Shown piece after piece: positions 11,695 to 21,699 of a stretch of 64,000 bases of DNA. Source of the DNA: Roridomyces roridus (lineage: Eukaryota > Basidiomycota > Agaricomycetes > Agaricales > Mycenaceae); contig JARKIF010000083.1 of the NCBI GenBank assembly GCA_029378245.1, positions 78,885-142,884 on the forward strand, given 5' to 3'. A program made the position numbers and the translations under genes. Under the pieces are notes generated by a model. It was not told the DNA's origin. It saw nothing but the letters and a program-made list of their open reading frames with translations, and made no database searches. The first letter of the stretch is position 1. Each line of letters opens with the position of its first letter.

Positions 11695-12834
11695 TCAGTC
11701 GAATATCTGCAGAGGCTTGGATTTGTCCACACGAGCCCCTTCTTTCCTCTTCGAAGTCTTCCCCCTCGTCTCTCCGTCTCCCCCTGGTCCTCTCTTCTTC
11801 TTCCCATTTCCCTTACCCCGACCGCCGGGCAGTGCATGCGCTGCACCGAGTTTAGCGTCAAGCTTTCCCAGCCGCTCAAGGCGATCGTTTCTGGGTGAAC
11901 GTTTGGCGCGAGATTTCGCTGGCGGGGGCCCAGACTGTGGTGCAGCGGGGTCGACGTCGAAATGGACTTTGCGCTGCTTCTTGGCAGAGTCCGCGTCCGT
12001 GTCAGCTGTAGCCTTGGTCTCGGGTCTACGGCGTTTGGGGGATGCGGGTGATTCATCGGCAGCACCTTCCGTCTCGATTTTCCGCTTTTTTGGCAAAGGT
12101 TCCGAGTCGTTGGTCTCCACAGCCTTGGACTTGCTCTTATCCTTCAGTCTGAGCTTTGCATCGCGTTTTTTGTCGCGTTTTGCGGTCATTTTGGCCTTTC
12201 TCTATGGAGGACATAGTCAGTATGGGTAGCAAAGAATTAAATGCACGACATACCTTCTCGCGTTTCTCTTCCCGCTTTGAAAGCCCTGTTTCTGGAGGCG
12301 CGTCTGCCTCTGCTGCCCGGAGCTTCAGCACGTCCCATACATTCGCACTTCCTTCGGCTTTGGAAGCAAAGGCCGTGAATTGTCGGACACGGCGCTGGTG
12401 TGCCTATGAAGAACATTCACACCTGGATAGGACTCGTGTAATAGACGGCAAACCTTGGACCCGCGATGTAGCTTCAACCCTTCAAGGTTTTTGAGTAGTT
12501 TTCCGGGGCAGACAATGCACGCCTTGACGTCCGGTTGAAGGGAAACGATGTAAATTGGGTCTTTGAGCGCCTCAGAGACGGATATTGGTGGTTCCTCAGC
12601 GTCTTCTTCGTCCGAGCTTTCTTCTTCCTCCTCCTCGTCCTCTTCGAGGTCTGCCTCCTCAAGGTCTCCTCCCTCGTCGTCTTCAGGACCCTCGTCGTCA
12701 GAGTTGTCAGACTCGGACTCTGATTCGTCCGAATCTGTATCGTTCAGGCCGAGGACGTCCTTCATTTCACCGTCGAGGCCGAGCTCCTCCTCTTCTTCGT
12801 GCTTTCTGCGTCGTTTTTCTACGCGTTTGAACAT
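11695..12834 (-). CDS. Nucleolar-type basic/acidic protein with a C2H2 (U1-like) zinc finger
   Basis: Exons 12834-12454, 12403-12254 and 12201-11695 give about 345 residues. Residues 1-100 are basic then extremely acidic (runs of Glu and Asp at 12585-12720). At the first exon junction the reading becomes CIVCPGKLLKNLEGLKLHRGSKAHQRR, split here as CxxC, then LKLH and SKAH. This is a C-x2-C...H-x5-H finger of the matrin/U1 type used for RNA binding. The C-terminal third is lysine-rich (KAKMTAKRDKKRDAK, PKKRKIE). This composition is usual for nucleolar ribosome-biogenesis factors, but I do not recognise the specific protein. An in-frame non-ATG upstream start was rejected for the ATG at 12832-12834. 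It is divergent from the RNB exoribonuclease gene across 53 bases. Confidence 0.75.
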
Positions 12835-12887
12835 TGTGGAACTTGAAGAGGGCAAAGATTTGATTAGCCATCATCGGCATCTTTTGC
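12835..12887. promoter_or_regulatory. Very short bidirectional promoter
   Basis: Only 53 bases lie between the ATG of the zinc-finger gene (minus) and the ATG of the mitochondrial RNB exoribonuclease gene (plus). Both 5' UTRs and any core promoter must overlap here or extend into coding sequence. Confidence 0.6.
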
Positions 12888-15735
12888 ATGCACTCGCGCG
12901 CCATCCTTGCCCGTGCACCAAAATGTACCCGCCTCTTCTCGATATCCTGTGCTCGTCGACATGCTCGGCCCATCCCAGCCGCGGAAGTGACTGAGCTCGC
13001 TGAGCAACTCGTCGATACTGCTGCATTGAAGCGCCCTCCGCCAGGTTGGGCGCACACTCCGAGTCTCCGAGGCGATGAAAGGCGTCTCAGGGGTCTGTTG
13101 AGCTCTTCCAAATCTGCTGTTCGCATGCCTTCCTTGGAAAAAACCAGCTTTGACGCGGGCATGGTGGAATCGGAGGAGGAGCCAGCCGAAGGATCTTTCA
13201 TACCTGGTACTTTCGTTGAAATCCGAAGGTTCCTGCTCTTTAATCGAGCACCTCGACCGTCGACCTGATATCCCTTTTAGAAATGAGGTTGCTACTCACG
13301 GCGTCGTCGTTGGCGAAAAAATCAAGAACATGCGCGCCCATATCTCAGCTCTGACTACTGGGGGAGAGCTCTGGGACCCTCTCCGTGACGATATCATGTT
13401 TGCCGTTCCCGCCCTCGTCGCGCCCGATGTCGCCCTACGCTGCTCCGTGGATGAAATCGCGTTGGACAACACTCAGCTCACCGCGCGTGTCCAAGTAATG
13501 CAAAGCATCCGCCATCTCGAGCGGGACATGGAAGACGCCATGTCAGACATCATGAGCCGCGAATTTGACGTCTACTCCTGCGTGAGGTCCCAGGACCCAG
13601 ACAAGTGGGCAACGACGACCGTGGCAGAAGTCGCTCGTATGCTGTCGGACAAACCAAACCTAAACACCATGTTTGCTGCCCACAAGTATCTCATGGAACG
13701 TCCCGAATACTTCCTCGCCGACATCTCCTACATACGTTCGCAGTCCTTTGACGTCCGACCACTCTCGCATGTCCAAACCGTAACAAAGGTCACAGAGTGG
13801 TCCCGCCAGGACAGCGGTCCTCTCCAAGATTTTGCGCGGCGCGCCATCCCTGTCATAGCTGCGAATCGCCAACGGCACGCGGAAACGCGGAACGACCTTG
13901 CGGCTCAGAGTCCCGGAAAGCATGTATGGACTGAGGATGATCTCACCATCCTCAACTTCCTGCACCAATCCCTCCAGCCGTGGCGGTCCATCCAAAAAGA
14001 TCCTTACAGTATTGGTCGCAGTGCCATTGTACGCCACCTTGAACCCAGCGTCGTCGTCAATGACTCATGCGTTCATTCGACCGTCATCGACCTGGGTATC
14101 TACGCTCCATGGCAAGACATCTCCTCTCTTCGGCGCGTCCTCAACTTGGATTTGGACCCTCCCGAGACATCTCCCAAAGTCCAGGCTACCAACGCTCTCG
14201 TCCAACGCTCGCTCTCGACGCCGCCGGCGCGAGGCGCACCCCTTGGACCAGAGGACTTTTATCCCTCGGATCCACTCGAAACCATGCGGCACGATTTCGG
14301 CGATATGCCGATTTACGTAATCGACGATGCCGGTGCTCACGAGCTGGACGATGGAATCTCCTACGAAGCAATCCCAGAGGAACCAGGCTCCTACTGGCTC
14401 CATGCTCACGTCGCCGATCCGGCATCCCTCATTCCTCCTACGCATATTCTAGCTCAGCGTGCCGCTCAGCAGGCCGAGACGACCTATTTGGTCCACCGCT
14501 CCTGGCCCTTATTCCCTTCCACTTTGATGTTCGCCGGTCGCCCGGGCATGTCTCTCGCGCAGCGAACGGAGCGTGCGACAGAGAATCGGGTGTTGACTTT
14601 CAGTTCCAAAATCAACGCAGATGGCGAATTGGTCGACTCGCTCGTGCGTCCCGGAATTGCCCGCAATTTCGTCAAACTGTCTTATGACGAGGTTGACCTC
14701 GTTTTGACGGGGGAACTCATGCCACGAATGTACCCGTTCGGCAACCCGGCGACGCCCCCACCGAAACCTCTATTGTCCGACTCGCAGATAAATGACTTGC
14801 GTACGCTGGATAGGATTCGGGATACGTTGCTCAAAAACCGTTTCAAGAAGGGTATTTTCGAATCGGACAACGCGCAAGCCAAGATCGTCAATTATCGGAT
14901 GCTGAAGGGAATCTTGAGCCCGAATTTGAGTGCCAACACTACCGATTACAGTGGCTTTCCTCAATATGATTACTGGGTCGAGACTTCGAGTGCTCAGCAC
15001 GCAAGTTCGCGCGGTCTGGTAGCGGAAGTGATGAAAACTGCTTCCCGCACGTCGTCTCGTTGGTGTGCTGAACGCGGCATTCCTGTTATTCGACGAGTGG
15101 CATCCCAGATGGTGGCCTCCCCAGAGGCTCTGGAACGACTACTTTCCAAACGAAACGAGCATGGTTTCGTTTCCAATACAGACATGTTGGCCGCCGCGTC
15201 GCTCCAGGCCATGGCGGGTTATAGCCTCACTCCAGGTGCACATTGGGCAATAGGCGCATCAGAAGGCGAGGGCTATGCCCGCTCGACATCACCCCTGCGC
15301 CGCTTTTCGGACCTCATCGCACATTACCAGATTCACCAGGCGTTGCTTGGTCAAAAACCCCATTTTTCGACCGAGTACCTGCAAGAGTACATTCACAAGT
15401 TGAACGTGCGCGACACGTTGAGGAAGCGCACGGAGAAGGCCCATCTGCGGACCTTGGCGTTTACTGCCATCAAGCGGTGGATGGAAGCTCCGTCGACCGA
15501 CATGCCGGATCCGCTCTTGGACTTGGTGGCTACCCAGGTGTATCCCCCGAGGTTTAACGTCCTCACTGGTGCTGCCCAAGCTGATGTTCCCGTCCCGGCG
15601 CTGGGAATTACTGTGCTCATGACGGAACTGTCCCGCAAGAGCATGGAGAATTGGCGTGTTGGAGAGAGTGTGAAGGTGAGGATCAAGGAGATTCGGATGG
15701 GAGTGCAACCAGCAATGGAGGTCGTTGCTCGGTGA
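12888..15735 (+). CDS. DSS1: Mitochondrial RNB-family 3'-5' exoribonuclease (Dss1/Cyt-4 type)
   Basis: Exons 12888-13228 and 13281-15735 (donor GTTCCT, acceptor CCTTTTAG) sum to 932 codons. The N-terminus, MHSRAILARAPKCTRLFSIS, is basic and free of acidic residues, as expected for a mitochondrial presequence. The RNB catalytic region starts near residue 450 with VIDDAGAHELDDGIS, supplying the aspartates that bind magnesium. It continues with HVADPAS, LVAEVMKTASR and the end motif STSPLRRFSDLIAHYQ, all characteristic of RNB nucleases. The length fits the mitochondrial branch, which provides the nuclease of the mitochondrial RNA-degrading complex with the Suv3 helicase. The partner is family knowledge; the presequence and catalytic motifs are seen directly. 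Confidence 0.9.
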
Positions 15736-15985
15736 GAAGAAAAAGTATGGTATTAATGTAAAGAAGATAATAATGTGTACACCACTCTCGACAAAGTGAC
15801 GGCTGGTTAACTGCGAGTGTCAGATAAGCAGGTCCGAGGAGCAGATTTCGATGGACACTTGAGATGGCATTTACCTGTACATGTCCCGAGCGGAACTGAA
15901 TTTTATCTTGGATACCCGCTCCGTTGTCGCCACGCGGCGGTGAGGGGATCAGTGGCGGCCAATTTCTCACTCGAGAACTACTGCC

Positions 15986-16284
15986 ATGGCCCCGGCGCGC
16001 AGAAAAACGACCAAAAACAGTGCGCCTCCCGTACTCGCAAAGAAACACGGATCTCAGACGCGTCGACCCTCCAAACGACTCCAAAAAGACGCGTCCAAGG
16101 TGGTACAAGTGAGTGTAGACTAGCGTGTTGCATGGACGGAAGGTGAATTCAAATTGTGTACTAGTCCGGTCTGCTCCCCCGGTTTCGCCTCAATGTCCCC
16201 AAAGAGCCCATAAATTCCGCACCTGCGACATTCACGTCAATCCAACACACGCGCCTTATGATCTACGCCCGTTGGACGCGTTGA
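15986..16284 (+). CDS. Small basic protein of unknown function, possibly damaged
   Basis: Exons 15986-16108 and 16165-16284 (donor GTGAGT, acceptor CTAG) give an 80-residue basic protein starting MAPARRKTTKNS. I do not recognise it. Just past the stop, a second frame (to about 16400) reads a plausible acidic protein segment including LANKVEDDNEIVAKDDELC. Either an intron was missed or a frameshift has cut the gene. Low confidence. Confidence 0.35.
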
Positions 16285-16861
16285 ACGCGTCGTCACTTGC
16301 TAATAAGGTCGAAGATGATAACGAGATCGTCGCCAAGGACGACGAACTCTGCTTGATCAATCCCGCTCAAATGCCAGGCAAGTCCAGTCGGGTATGTTCT
16401 GCTCTGGCTGACCGGGGACAGGCGAAATCGGAGACTTGCTAACAGACGGGAGGTAAAGATGACGGACAGAGTTCTGTATAGATGAAAAAAAAGAATACAA
16501 GAAAGAGTTGGGATCACAGTCCGAGTACATCTACACCACCACCAACCCACCACACCCAAAAAGAAACCAAAACCAAAAAGATCCGACAACAAAACACCTC
16601 CTCGATCGCGATGCGTCCATCCCCGAGGTCCGTGTTGTAAAAGTGCTGTCGGAAAGAGGAATGAAAGCCAGTGTCGAAGGCGGGTCGATGCTGGGGCGCC
16701 AGAGTGTCGGGGAGAGGGTGGGACCTCGGGCAAGAGAAGCAGCTCAAGCCGTCGTCCGGTCTCCGGACCAATGACTAGACATCTTCGCCAACGACAACTG
16801 GGTACGAGTGAAGAAGGTAAGATAGTCGAAGGAGAAGTGGTGGTGGTGGTGGGATTCGTCT
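16285..16861. repeat. 3' flank of family A copy 1, repeated at copies 2 and 3
   Basis: Bases about 16500-16861 have close relatives at 23150-23497 and 41520-41886. Shared strings include 'gatcgcgatgcgtccatcc', 'ggtccgtgttgt' and 'ggtgggacctc'. Small indels between copies argue against coding, so this is probably the 3' UTR and flank of the family A gene. It marks the left border of the triplicated segment. Confidence 0.65.
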
Positions 16862-18130
16862 TCATGGCAACTTCTTCTTGCCGCGCTTATAGCGCTCCTT
16901 CGCTCGACGTACACGATATGCTGGGGGCGGGAAGATAATCCGTAGAACAGGCCAGACACCGGGTATCTGTGAGATGATGAGTGACAAAGAGGAGATGTAA
17001 CGGGAATGAACGTACGTTGCGGGCGATGAGATCAATGATGGTTCCGTTGAGGAAGAGACCATAGACGATGTCAACGCAAGGAACGTCGAAAGGCAGCACA
17101 AGCACCTACAGAAACTGATCAGAAGTGGAAAGGACGTGAGAGTAAAGGACGCACTGTTGGAAGTGCGAGGAGGAACGCATCCAAGACCTTGTTGTACCAT
17201 GACTGGGTTGCGGCTTGACGGGTTAGTCGTGCCTTGAGCCGCTGCCGCTTGAACAGTTTCTTTTTGCGAGTGTAAGGAGCAGGCATAGGGGAGAGAATTC
17301 GGCTGAGCGGGGGGGAAAGGGTGGAGATGAAGAACGAAGCCAGGGACTTGTCGAACGCGAAGGCATGGACGACATCGAGGAGGGATACGTCGAGGAGGCT
17401 CACGAGCTAAGGAACTAGTGAGATGATGGAAGTAGCAGGTAGGATGACACGTACGGTGGGAAGGAGAGGACCTTGGAGAACGGAGCACAAAACCGAACAG
17501 AATATGTGGTGTGTCTGCAAAGAATAAGAACATATTCATAGCGTGAAGGACTAGACGCACCTTGGCAAAGACAATCTTTGCAGGTAGACAATGCAGAACC
17601 GCCACCAGAAACCCGGGCTCGCCCAATTGGAGAGCGTCAAGAGCGAGTATCCCGCTCAGAATGAGCAGCGAGATGGCGAGCTTGGTCCAAACGACGCCCG
17701 TCTTGTGCTTGAGTAGCCGCGCGAGTGCCACGGTAGCGGTGAACACGCCTTCGACCTCCTCGAGGCTGGCGAGGTCGAAACCAGCAAGGTTGGGGCTGGC
17801 TGTGTGGCTGCTGGCGAGCTCGAGGGTGGCGGGCGTGGCGTGGGCGAGAGAGGCACTGGCGAGGTCGAAGCTGACCGCAGGGTGAATGTTGACCTGAGCG
17901 AGAACGGGAACTATGTCGAGAGGGCCCTGGGCGAGTACGAAGGAGCCATTGGTGAAGGCGCTGGCCGGGCTGAATGGCAACACCTCTGACTCGTAGTCGT
18001 CCCACCAGAAGACGGAGTGCCGAGGAACCACAGGCACGACTTCAGCGGGCTGGAGGGTTCTCGGGGTGTGGACGGAGGAGAGGAGGGAAAAGGCGGAGAA
18101 GGCGAGTACTGAGAGCTTTCTGAGGAACAT
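16862..18130 (-). CDS. Family A predicted secreted/membrane protein, copy 1
   Basis: Five exons (18130-17561, 17514-17455, 17406-17155, 17105-17016, 16966-16862) give 358 residues. The N-terminus MFLRKLSVLAFSAFSLLSS looks like a signal peptide. Next come TPRTLQPAEVVPV and a WWDDYE motif, a stretch with several FDLAS repeats (95-140), and hydrophobic segments near 150-170 and 195-230. A basic KKKLFKRQRLKAR segment and a basic tail ending GKKKLP follow. I do not recognise the family. It has close paralogues at 23498-24780 and 41887-43159 with the same exon pattern. The start was chosen at MFLRK because the upstream in-frame ATG lies within a few bases of the TATA-like box. In this copy that box reads GGTACAAAA instead of GGTATAAAA. 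Confidence 0.7.
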   Translation of the reverse strand: MFLRKLSVLAFSAFSLLSSVHTPRTLQPAEVVPVVPRHSVFWWDDYESEVLPFSPASAFTNGSFVLAQGPLDIVPVLAQVNIHPAVSFDLASASLAHATPATLELASSHTASPNLAGFDLASLEEVEGVFTATVALARLLKHKTGVVWTKLAISLLILSGILALDALQLGEPGFLVAVLHCLPAKIVFAKVRLVLHAMNMFLFFADTPHILFGFVLRSPRSSPSHRTCHPTCYFHHLTSSLAREPPRRIPPRCRPCLRVRQVPGFVLHLHPFPPAQPNSLPYACSLHSQKETVQAAAAQGTTNPSSRNPVMVQQGLGCVPPRTSNSASFTLTSFPLLISFCRCLCCLSTFLALTSSMVSSSTEPSLISSPATYVHSRYISSLSLIISQIPGVWPVLRIIFPPPAYRVRRAKERYKRGKKKLP

Positions 18131-18581
18131 GGTGGTGTTATTAGATGAGGAAAACACACTCAAATGAATGGCCTCCATTTTGTACCAAACAGCCGCGTTC
18201 CGTCACAGGCAGCGCGTCTTCAACGCACGCGATCGGGAATGGAGAGTCCCTTTTCGGAAATTTTCAATCGTCGACCTTGCCGCTGGGAAATTTGTCTCTG
18301 GCTGGCATAGTTTCTTGAACCGTTTGTTTTCTTGATACGATCCCCAATTCTCTCGTACTGGGCTGGACTGCAGCAAGGGTATGAAAATTGGTCTCATGAA
18401 CGCCTTTGACCTGCACAGTCCTTCCTTCCTATCAACTGAGGCGTGTCCCGGTCGTTGAACGAAAGCAGTGTGTGACTTGGTGTGGTTTTCGAGGCTGCAC
18501 TCGGTTGGAGGTAGACGAAAGAAGAGAGAGCGCTCGAGTCCGTGATCCGAAACGACTTGCTCCTTTCTCCAACAAACAATC
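18131..18581. repeat. Shared upstream region of family A copy 1
   Basis: Bases 18180-18270 match 24840-24930 and 43220-43310 ('gcgttccgtcacaggcagcg', 'gtcttcaac'). Weaker similarity continues to 'gatccga' near 18544. It holds the promoter of family A and, at its right end, the start region of the BTB gene. Confidence 0.55.
18178..18186 (-). promoter_or_regulatory. Altered TATA-like box of family A copy 1
   Basis: The plus strand reads ttttgtacc; copies 2 and 3 read ttttatacc at the same place (24830-24838, 43209-43217). On the gene strand this changes GGTATAAAA to GGTACAAAA, about 50 bases before the ATG. Confidence 0.5.
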
Positions 18582-19706
18582 ATGTGCACACCCATGGATC
18601 CTGGCCCTTCTGCTAGACGACAACGCTCAGACAGCGGAGAGATAGTAGTACGCTCTTCCGAAATCTGGCATTCCGACGGGAGTGTAGTGCTGCAAGCTGG
18701 CTGCACACAGTTCCGTGTACATTGGAGCGTCCTCTCTCTCCATTCCTCTTTCTTTCGAGACCTTCAAGGGCTTCCGCAACCTCCGGATGAGCCCCAGGTT
18801 GAGGGATGCCCTCTAATACAGCTCTCGGACTCGTCGGAAGACTTAGAAACCGTTCTCAAATCACTCTATGACCCGTCAGTCTTCATTCATCTATTGAGCC
18901 ACTGTTAACCATTTCCATAGGCTATTCTTCCTTCAACCAAGTCTTCCGCTCTCTGTAATTGCCAGACACATTCGGCTGGGCCGAAAATACGACTTGAAGA
19001 ATATCTTGGCAGCTGTAGTGGAACGTCTTACATATGAAAATCCCTCGACCTTGGAAGAATACGACCGCCTTATAGGTCCTTCAGGAGGCTACTTTCCCAC
19101 CAAATTTGAGTTCTACAGAGGCGCTTTCCTGGATGTCTTGACTCTAGCAAGGGAAAACAATTTATTCGGAGTCCTTCCTTGTGCATATTGGCGAGCAACT
19201 TTCTACACCCAGGTCTGCCGTCCGAGTGCTATGGCTCCTAGTCTCTGTTTGATTGACCATTTTGCAAGGCTGAACTTTTTGACGGTGTCCAGCGTCCAGA
19301 CGGAACTCTTGCCACTCTGTCACCCGCCGATATACGCCTGTGCATCTTGGCACGAATCCAGATGCAGAAAAATCAATGGGATGAGGGGCATTCGTGCGGG
19401 TGGTTGTGGACCGGCGGTTCTGAGCGGTGCAAGCACAATGACTCGTGCGGCAAATCGAGGACGCGGCTTTCCCAAGAACTCGTGTTGAAGGGGGAAGTCA
19501 GAGTATTTCCCCAGATTGATTGGATGCTGGAGCGATCCAAAGTCTGTGACGCTTGCAAGGAGGATGGTAGAATTAAACTCGCTGAAGGACGTCGGAAGAT
19601 GTGGGAATTACTGCCCAGTTTCTTTGAGCTTCCGCCTTGGGCAGAGCTGAAAATGAATTGTAGATGTAGCTGCAGTCAGTGTCTTTCCTTGGCTGGATCA
19701 CCCTGA
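18582..19706 (+). CDS. BTB/POZ-domain protein
   Basis: Exons 18582-18874, 18921-19212 and 19269-19706 join in phase into 341 codons. Residues 20-120 have the BTB pattern common in mushroom-forming fungi: VVRSSEIWHSDGSVVLQAG, then FRVHWSVLSLHSSFFRDL, IQLSDSSEDLETVLKSLYDP, and later IRLGRKYDLKNILAAVVERL. The C-terminal half has conserved cysteines (SCGWLWTGGSERC, SKVCDACKED) and the ELPPWAELK ending. Fungal proteins of this type are numerous and mostly uncharacterised; BTB domains mediate dimerisation or cullin binding. It sits between family A copy 1 and element B copy 1, as the SDR gene does in segment 2. The final 10 codons are less certain because an intron could lie there. Confidence 0.82.
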
Positions 19707-19934
19707 TGGATACTTACGAATTCTCAGCAAGACGATGTAATGCACACATCCAAAAACAAATACATACGCATACCGTGACGTTGATTCAAAGCGTAAGAGA
19801 GAAATCTACAGCCGTTAGGCAATCTTCATCGGCCCGACCTTCTTCGACCCCTCCAACATAGGTCAAGTCCGCGAAATGCAGCTCTGTTCCGGAAAGACTC
19901 CGCAGCTACCGATACAAGAGTAACGACTAGAGGA

Positions 19935-20780
19935 CGGTCTCTACACTACCCCGGACCCGAGAGTACCTGCTGAATGGGCGTCAGTAATGAATCATTACTG
20001 AGTGGGTCAAGGCACGAGAGAACTCGGGTGGTTGGTAAAACACGTCGTGCAACGATGGGGCCTCCTCCCAGAGTGCCCGTACGTGCGGATGAGGAAGGGC
20101 ATGAGGCGACGGAGGTAGGTGATAACTCTTTTTCTCTCTTTTCTTTTTGATCAATACCCCCAGGACGAAGCAGCAGGTACACATTGACGATTCGGGAGTG
20201 TACAAAGACACATGCCAAGAAGGCAAAGCCCTAAGTCACACACTCGTCTGCAGAGGGGTGCCGTGTGGCCCTCGCCGAGCGGTCCTGCAAAGGAACGTGC
20301 TGCACTGCGCCAGTCCGGGGGGGTAGACCGTAAGAGGTAGGAGCCGACGAGGGAGCGCACGCATGGAATACATTGCCCGTTAGGCAGTGGCCCCACAACA
20401 CTTTGCCTATAGAAGTTATAGGCAGAGAACCGTCGACATGCGCGCGCTGGGGCACCCCCGTCGAACTGTCCGTCGCCGACCGTTCATGGTTTTGTATGGG
20501 CCACTCGAGACTCTCCTCGCTCGCGCCAGAGACAAAAGAGAAGGATGATGATAGAAGCTAACCCACCTCGACGACCAGCTTGGTGAGGGCTTGCTTGGGT
20601 TGAGGCACGATGTGGGTCAGCGAGAGTGCATGTGGGTCGGGGTAGAAGGAATGGAAAGATGCTGGTAGGAGAGAAAGAGGCGTGGTGGGTCCCATCAGCG
20701 CCCGTAAGTCTTAAATGGGTCCGCGTTGTGTGGTTGTGTTTGTACCCGATCGCGTTTCGAACGCCTCTTTCGCGATGTCC
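19935..20780. repeat. Element B, copy 1 (conserved, probably non-coding)
   Basis: About 850 bases, strongly similar to 26945-27790 and 44062-44905. It contains the palindrome around cagtaatgaatcattactg (19982-20000) and a hairpin TGCCTATA-N5-TATAGGCA (20404-20424), both kept in all copies. On the minus strand a TTTAAG box precedes an ATG at 20693-20695 (MGPTTPL...). Length differences between copies (7, 4 and 5 G at the ccgggg run; 15, 13 and 14 bases at gccaa...aaag) are not multiples of three, so most of it cannot be a conserved reading frame. Confidence 0.7.
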
Positions 20781-21057
20781 TCAAGTCCTCCATCAATGCG
20801 CGTCATAAGCATGTCCAGTTCCTTGCTGTTCACAATCGGGACCTTTTCCGGAGTCTTATTTCCAACGACAATACAAGACTTCATTCGGGCAGATAATTGG
20901 TTGCATGTCTACAAGGTACAATTATGGTACAACTATCTACACGAAGACAAAAAAGAGCGGGGTATTTATCGTCCGAGATTAACGAGCGGTGTGTGTATGG
21001 TATGTGCAAGGTGAGCCCGTGCACGCACGGGCTCGGTCGAAAGAAACAAAGAACGAA

Positions 21058-21699
21058 TCAGAAACCACCCAGGCAGCCATCACCCTCCCCGGGGTCACGA
21101 AAACTGACGATCTGAACAGATCGTCGAGAACGTCGCGGCCCCGGACGAGGCCTCTGCGGCCGCTTCATGCCAATGGTCTCTGGCGAAGGCGGACACATCG
21201 GACTGGGAGGGTATGGCAAGAAAGACAAGGCATGATTGAATTCCGACTGCGAATGCGTCGACGGGATCGGCGTGGGATAGTATGGCGTGCCCATGGCGGG
21301 CATTCGTATCGCCACAGGCGGCTCGGCAGCGCTCAGCGGTGGAGAGGCGCACTCGTCCGACGCGTCATCCGTCTCGGATGTGTCCGGGAGGAGACCGGGG
21401 ACGGCCGTCCGGGGCATGGGCTCTGCCTCGCACGCCTCATAGGCACGGGGGTGGAAGTAGCTTCCCTTGGGAGCTGTCGGGCGGTAAACTCGGCCCCCGC
21501 GCTCAGGCAATGCGCAAGAGTTGGGCGAAACAACGATAGGAGCGCGGTCGTACGACCCTGGAGAGTGTGTGTTCCCGGTGAAAGTGAGTGGCGTGGATGG
21601 AAAGTGTACGTGGGGCGTGAAGAACACTCTCCCTGCAAAGGGTAAAGCAGGTGGGCAGTCTAGATCGAGGGGGAGAGCCTTCAGGATAGGTCGCGGCAT
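21058..21699 (-). CDS. Conserved basidiomycete-type proline-rich protein of unknown function
   Basis: One exon of 213 codons from the ATG complementary to 21697-21699, with TGA at 21058-21060. It is rich in proline and serine, with no membrane segment. A central block, HFPSTPLTFT...THSPGSYDRAPIVVSPNSCALPERGG, split here for length, resembles a segment I associate with uncharacterised basidiomycete proteins; a database search would settle that. The C-terminus is basic (RPRPGPRRSRR). The open frame extends further upstream without an ATG, so an additional 5' exon is possible. Function unknown. Confidence 0.65.
   Translation of the reverse strand: MPRPILKALPLDLDCPPALPFAGRVFFTPHVHFPSTPLTFTGNTHSPGSYDRAPIVVSPNSCALPERGGRVYRPTAPKGSYFHPRAYEACEAEPMPRTAVPGLLPDTSETDDASDECASPPLSAAEPPVAIRMPAMGTPYYPTPIPSTHSQSEFNHALSFLPYPPSPMCPPSPETIGMKRPQRPRPGPRRSRRSVQIVSFRDPGEGDGCLGGF

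Noticed and set aside
12563..12994. Serine-rich plus-strand frame
   Set aside because: It is the complement of the acidic Glu/Asp run of the minus-strand zinc-finger protein.
16508..16774. Frames in the family A 3' flank, similar in three copies
   Set aside because: Indels between copies break the frames; they are better explained as untranslated flank.
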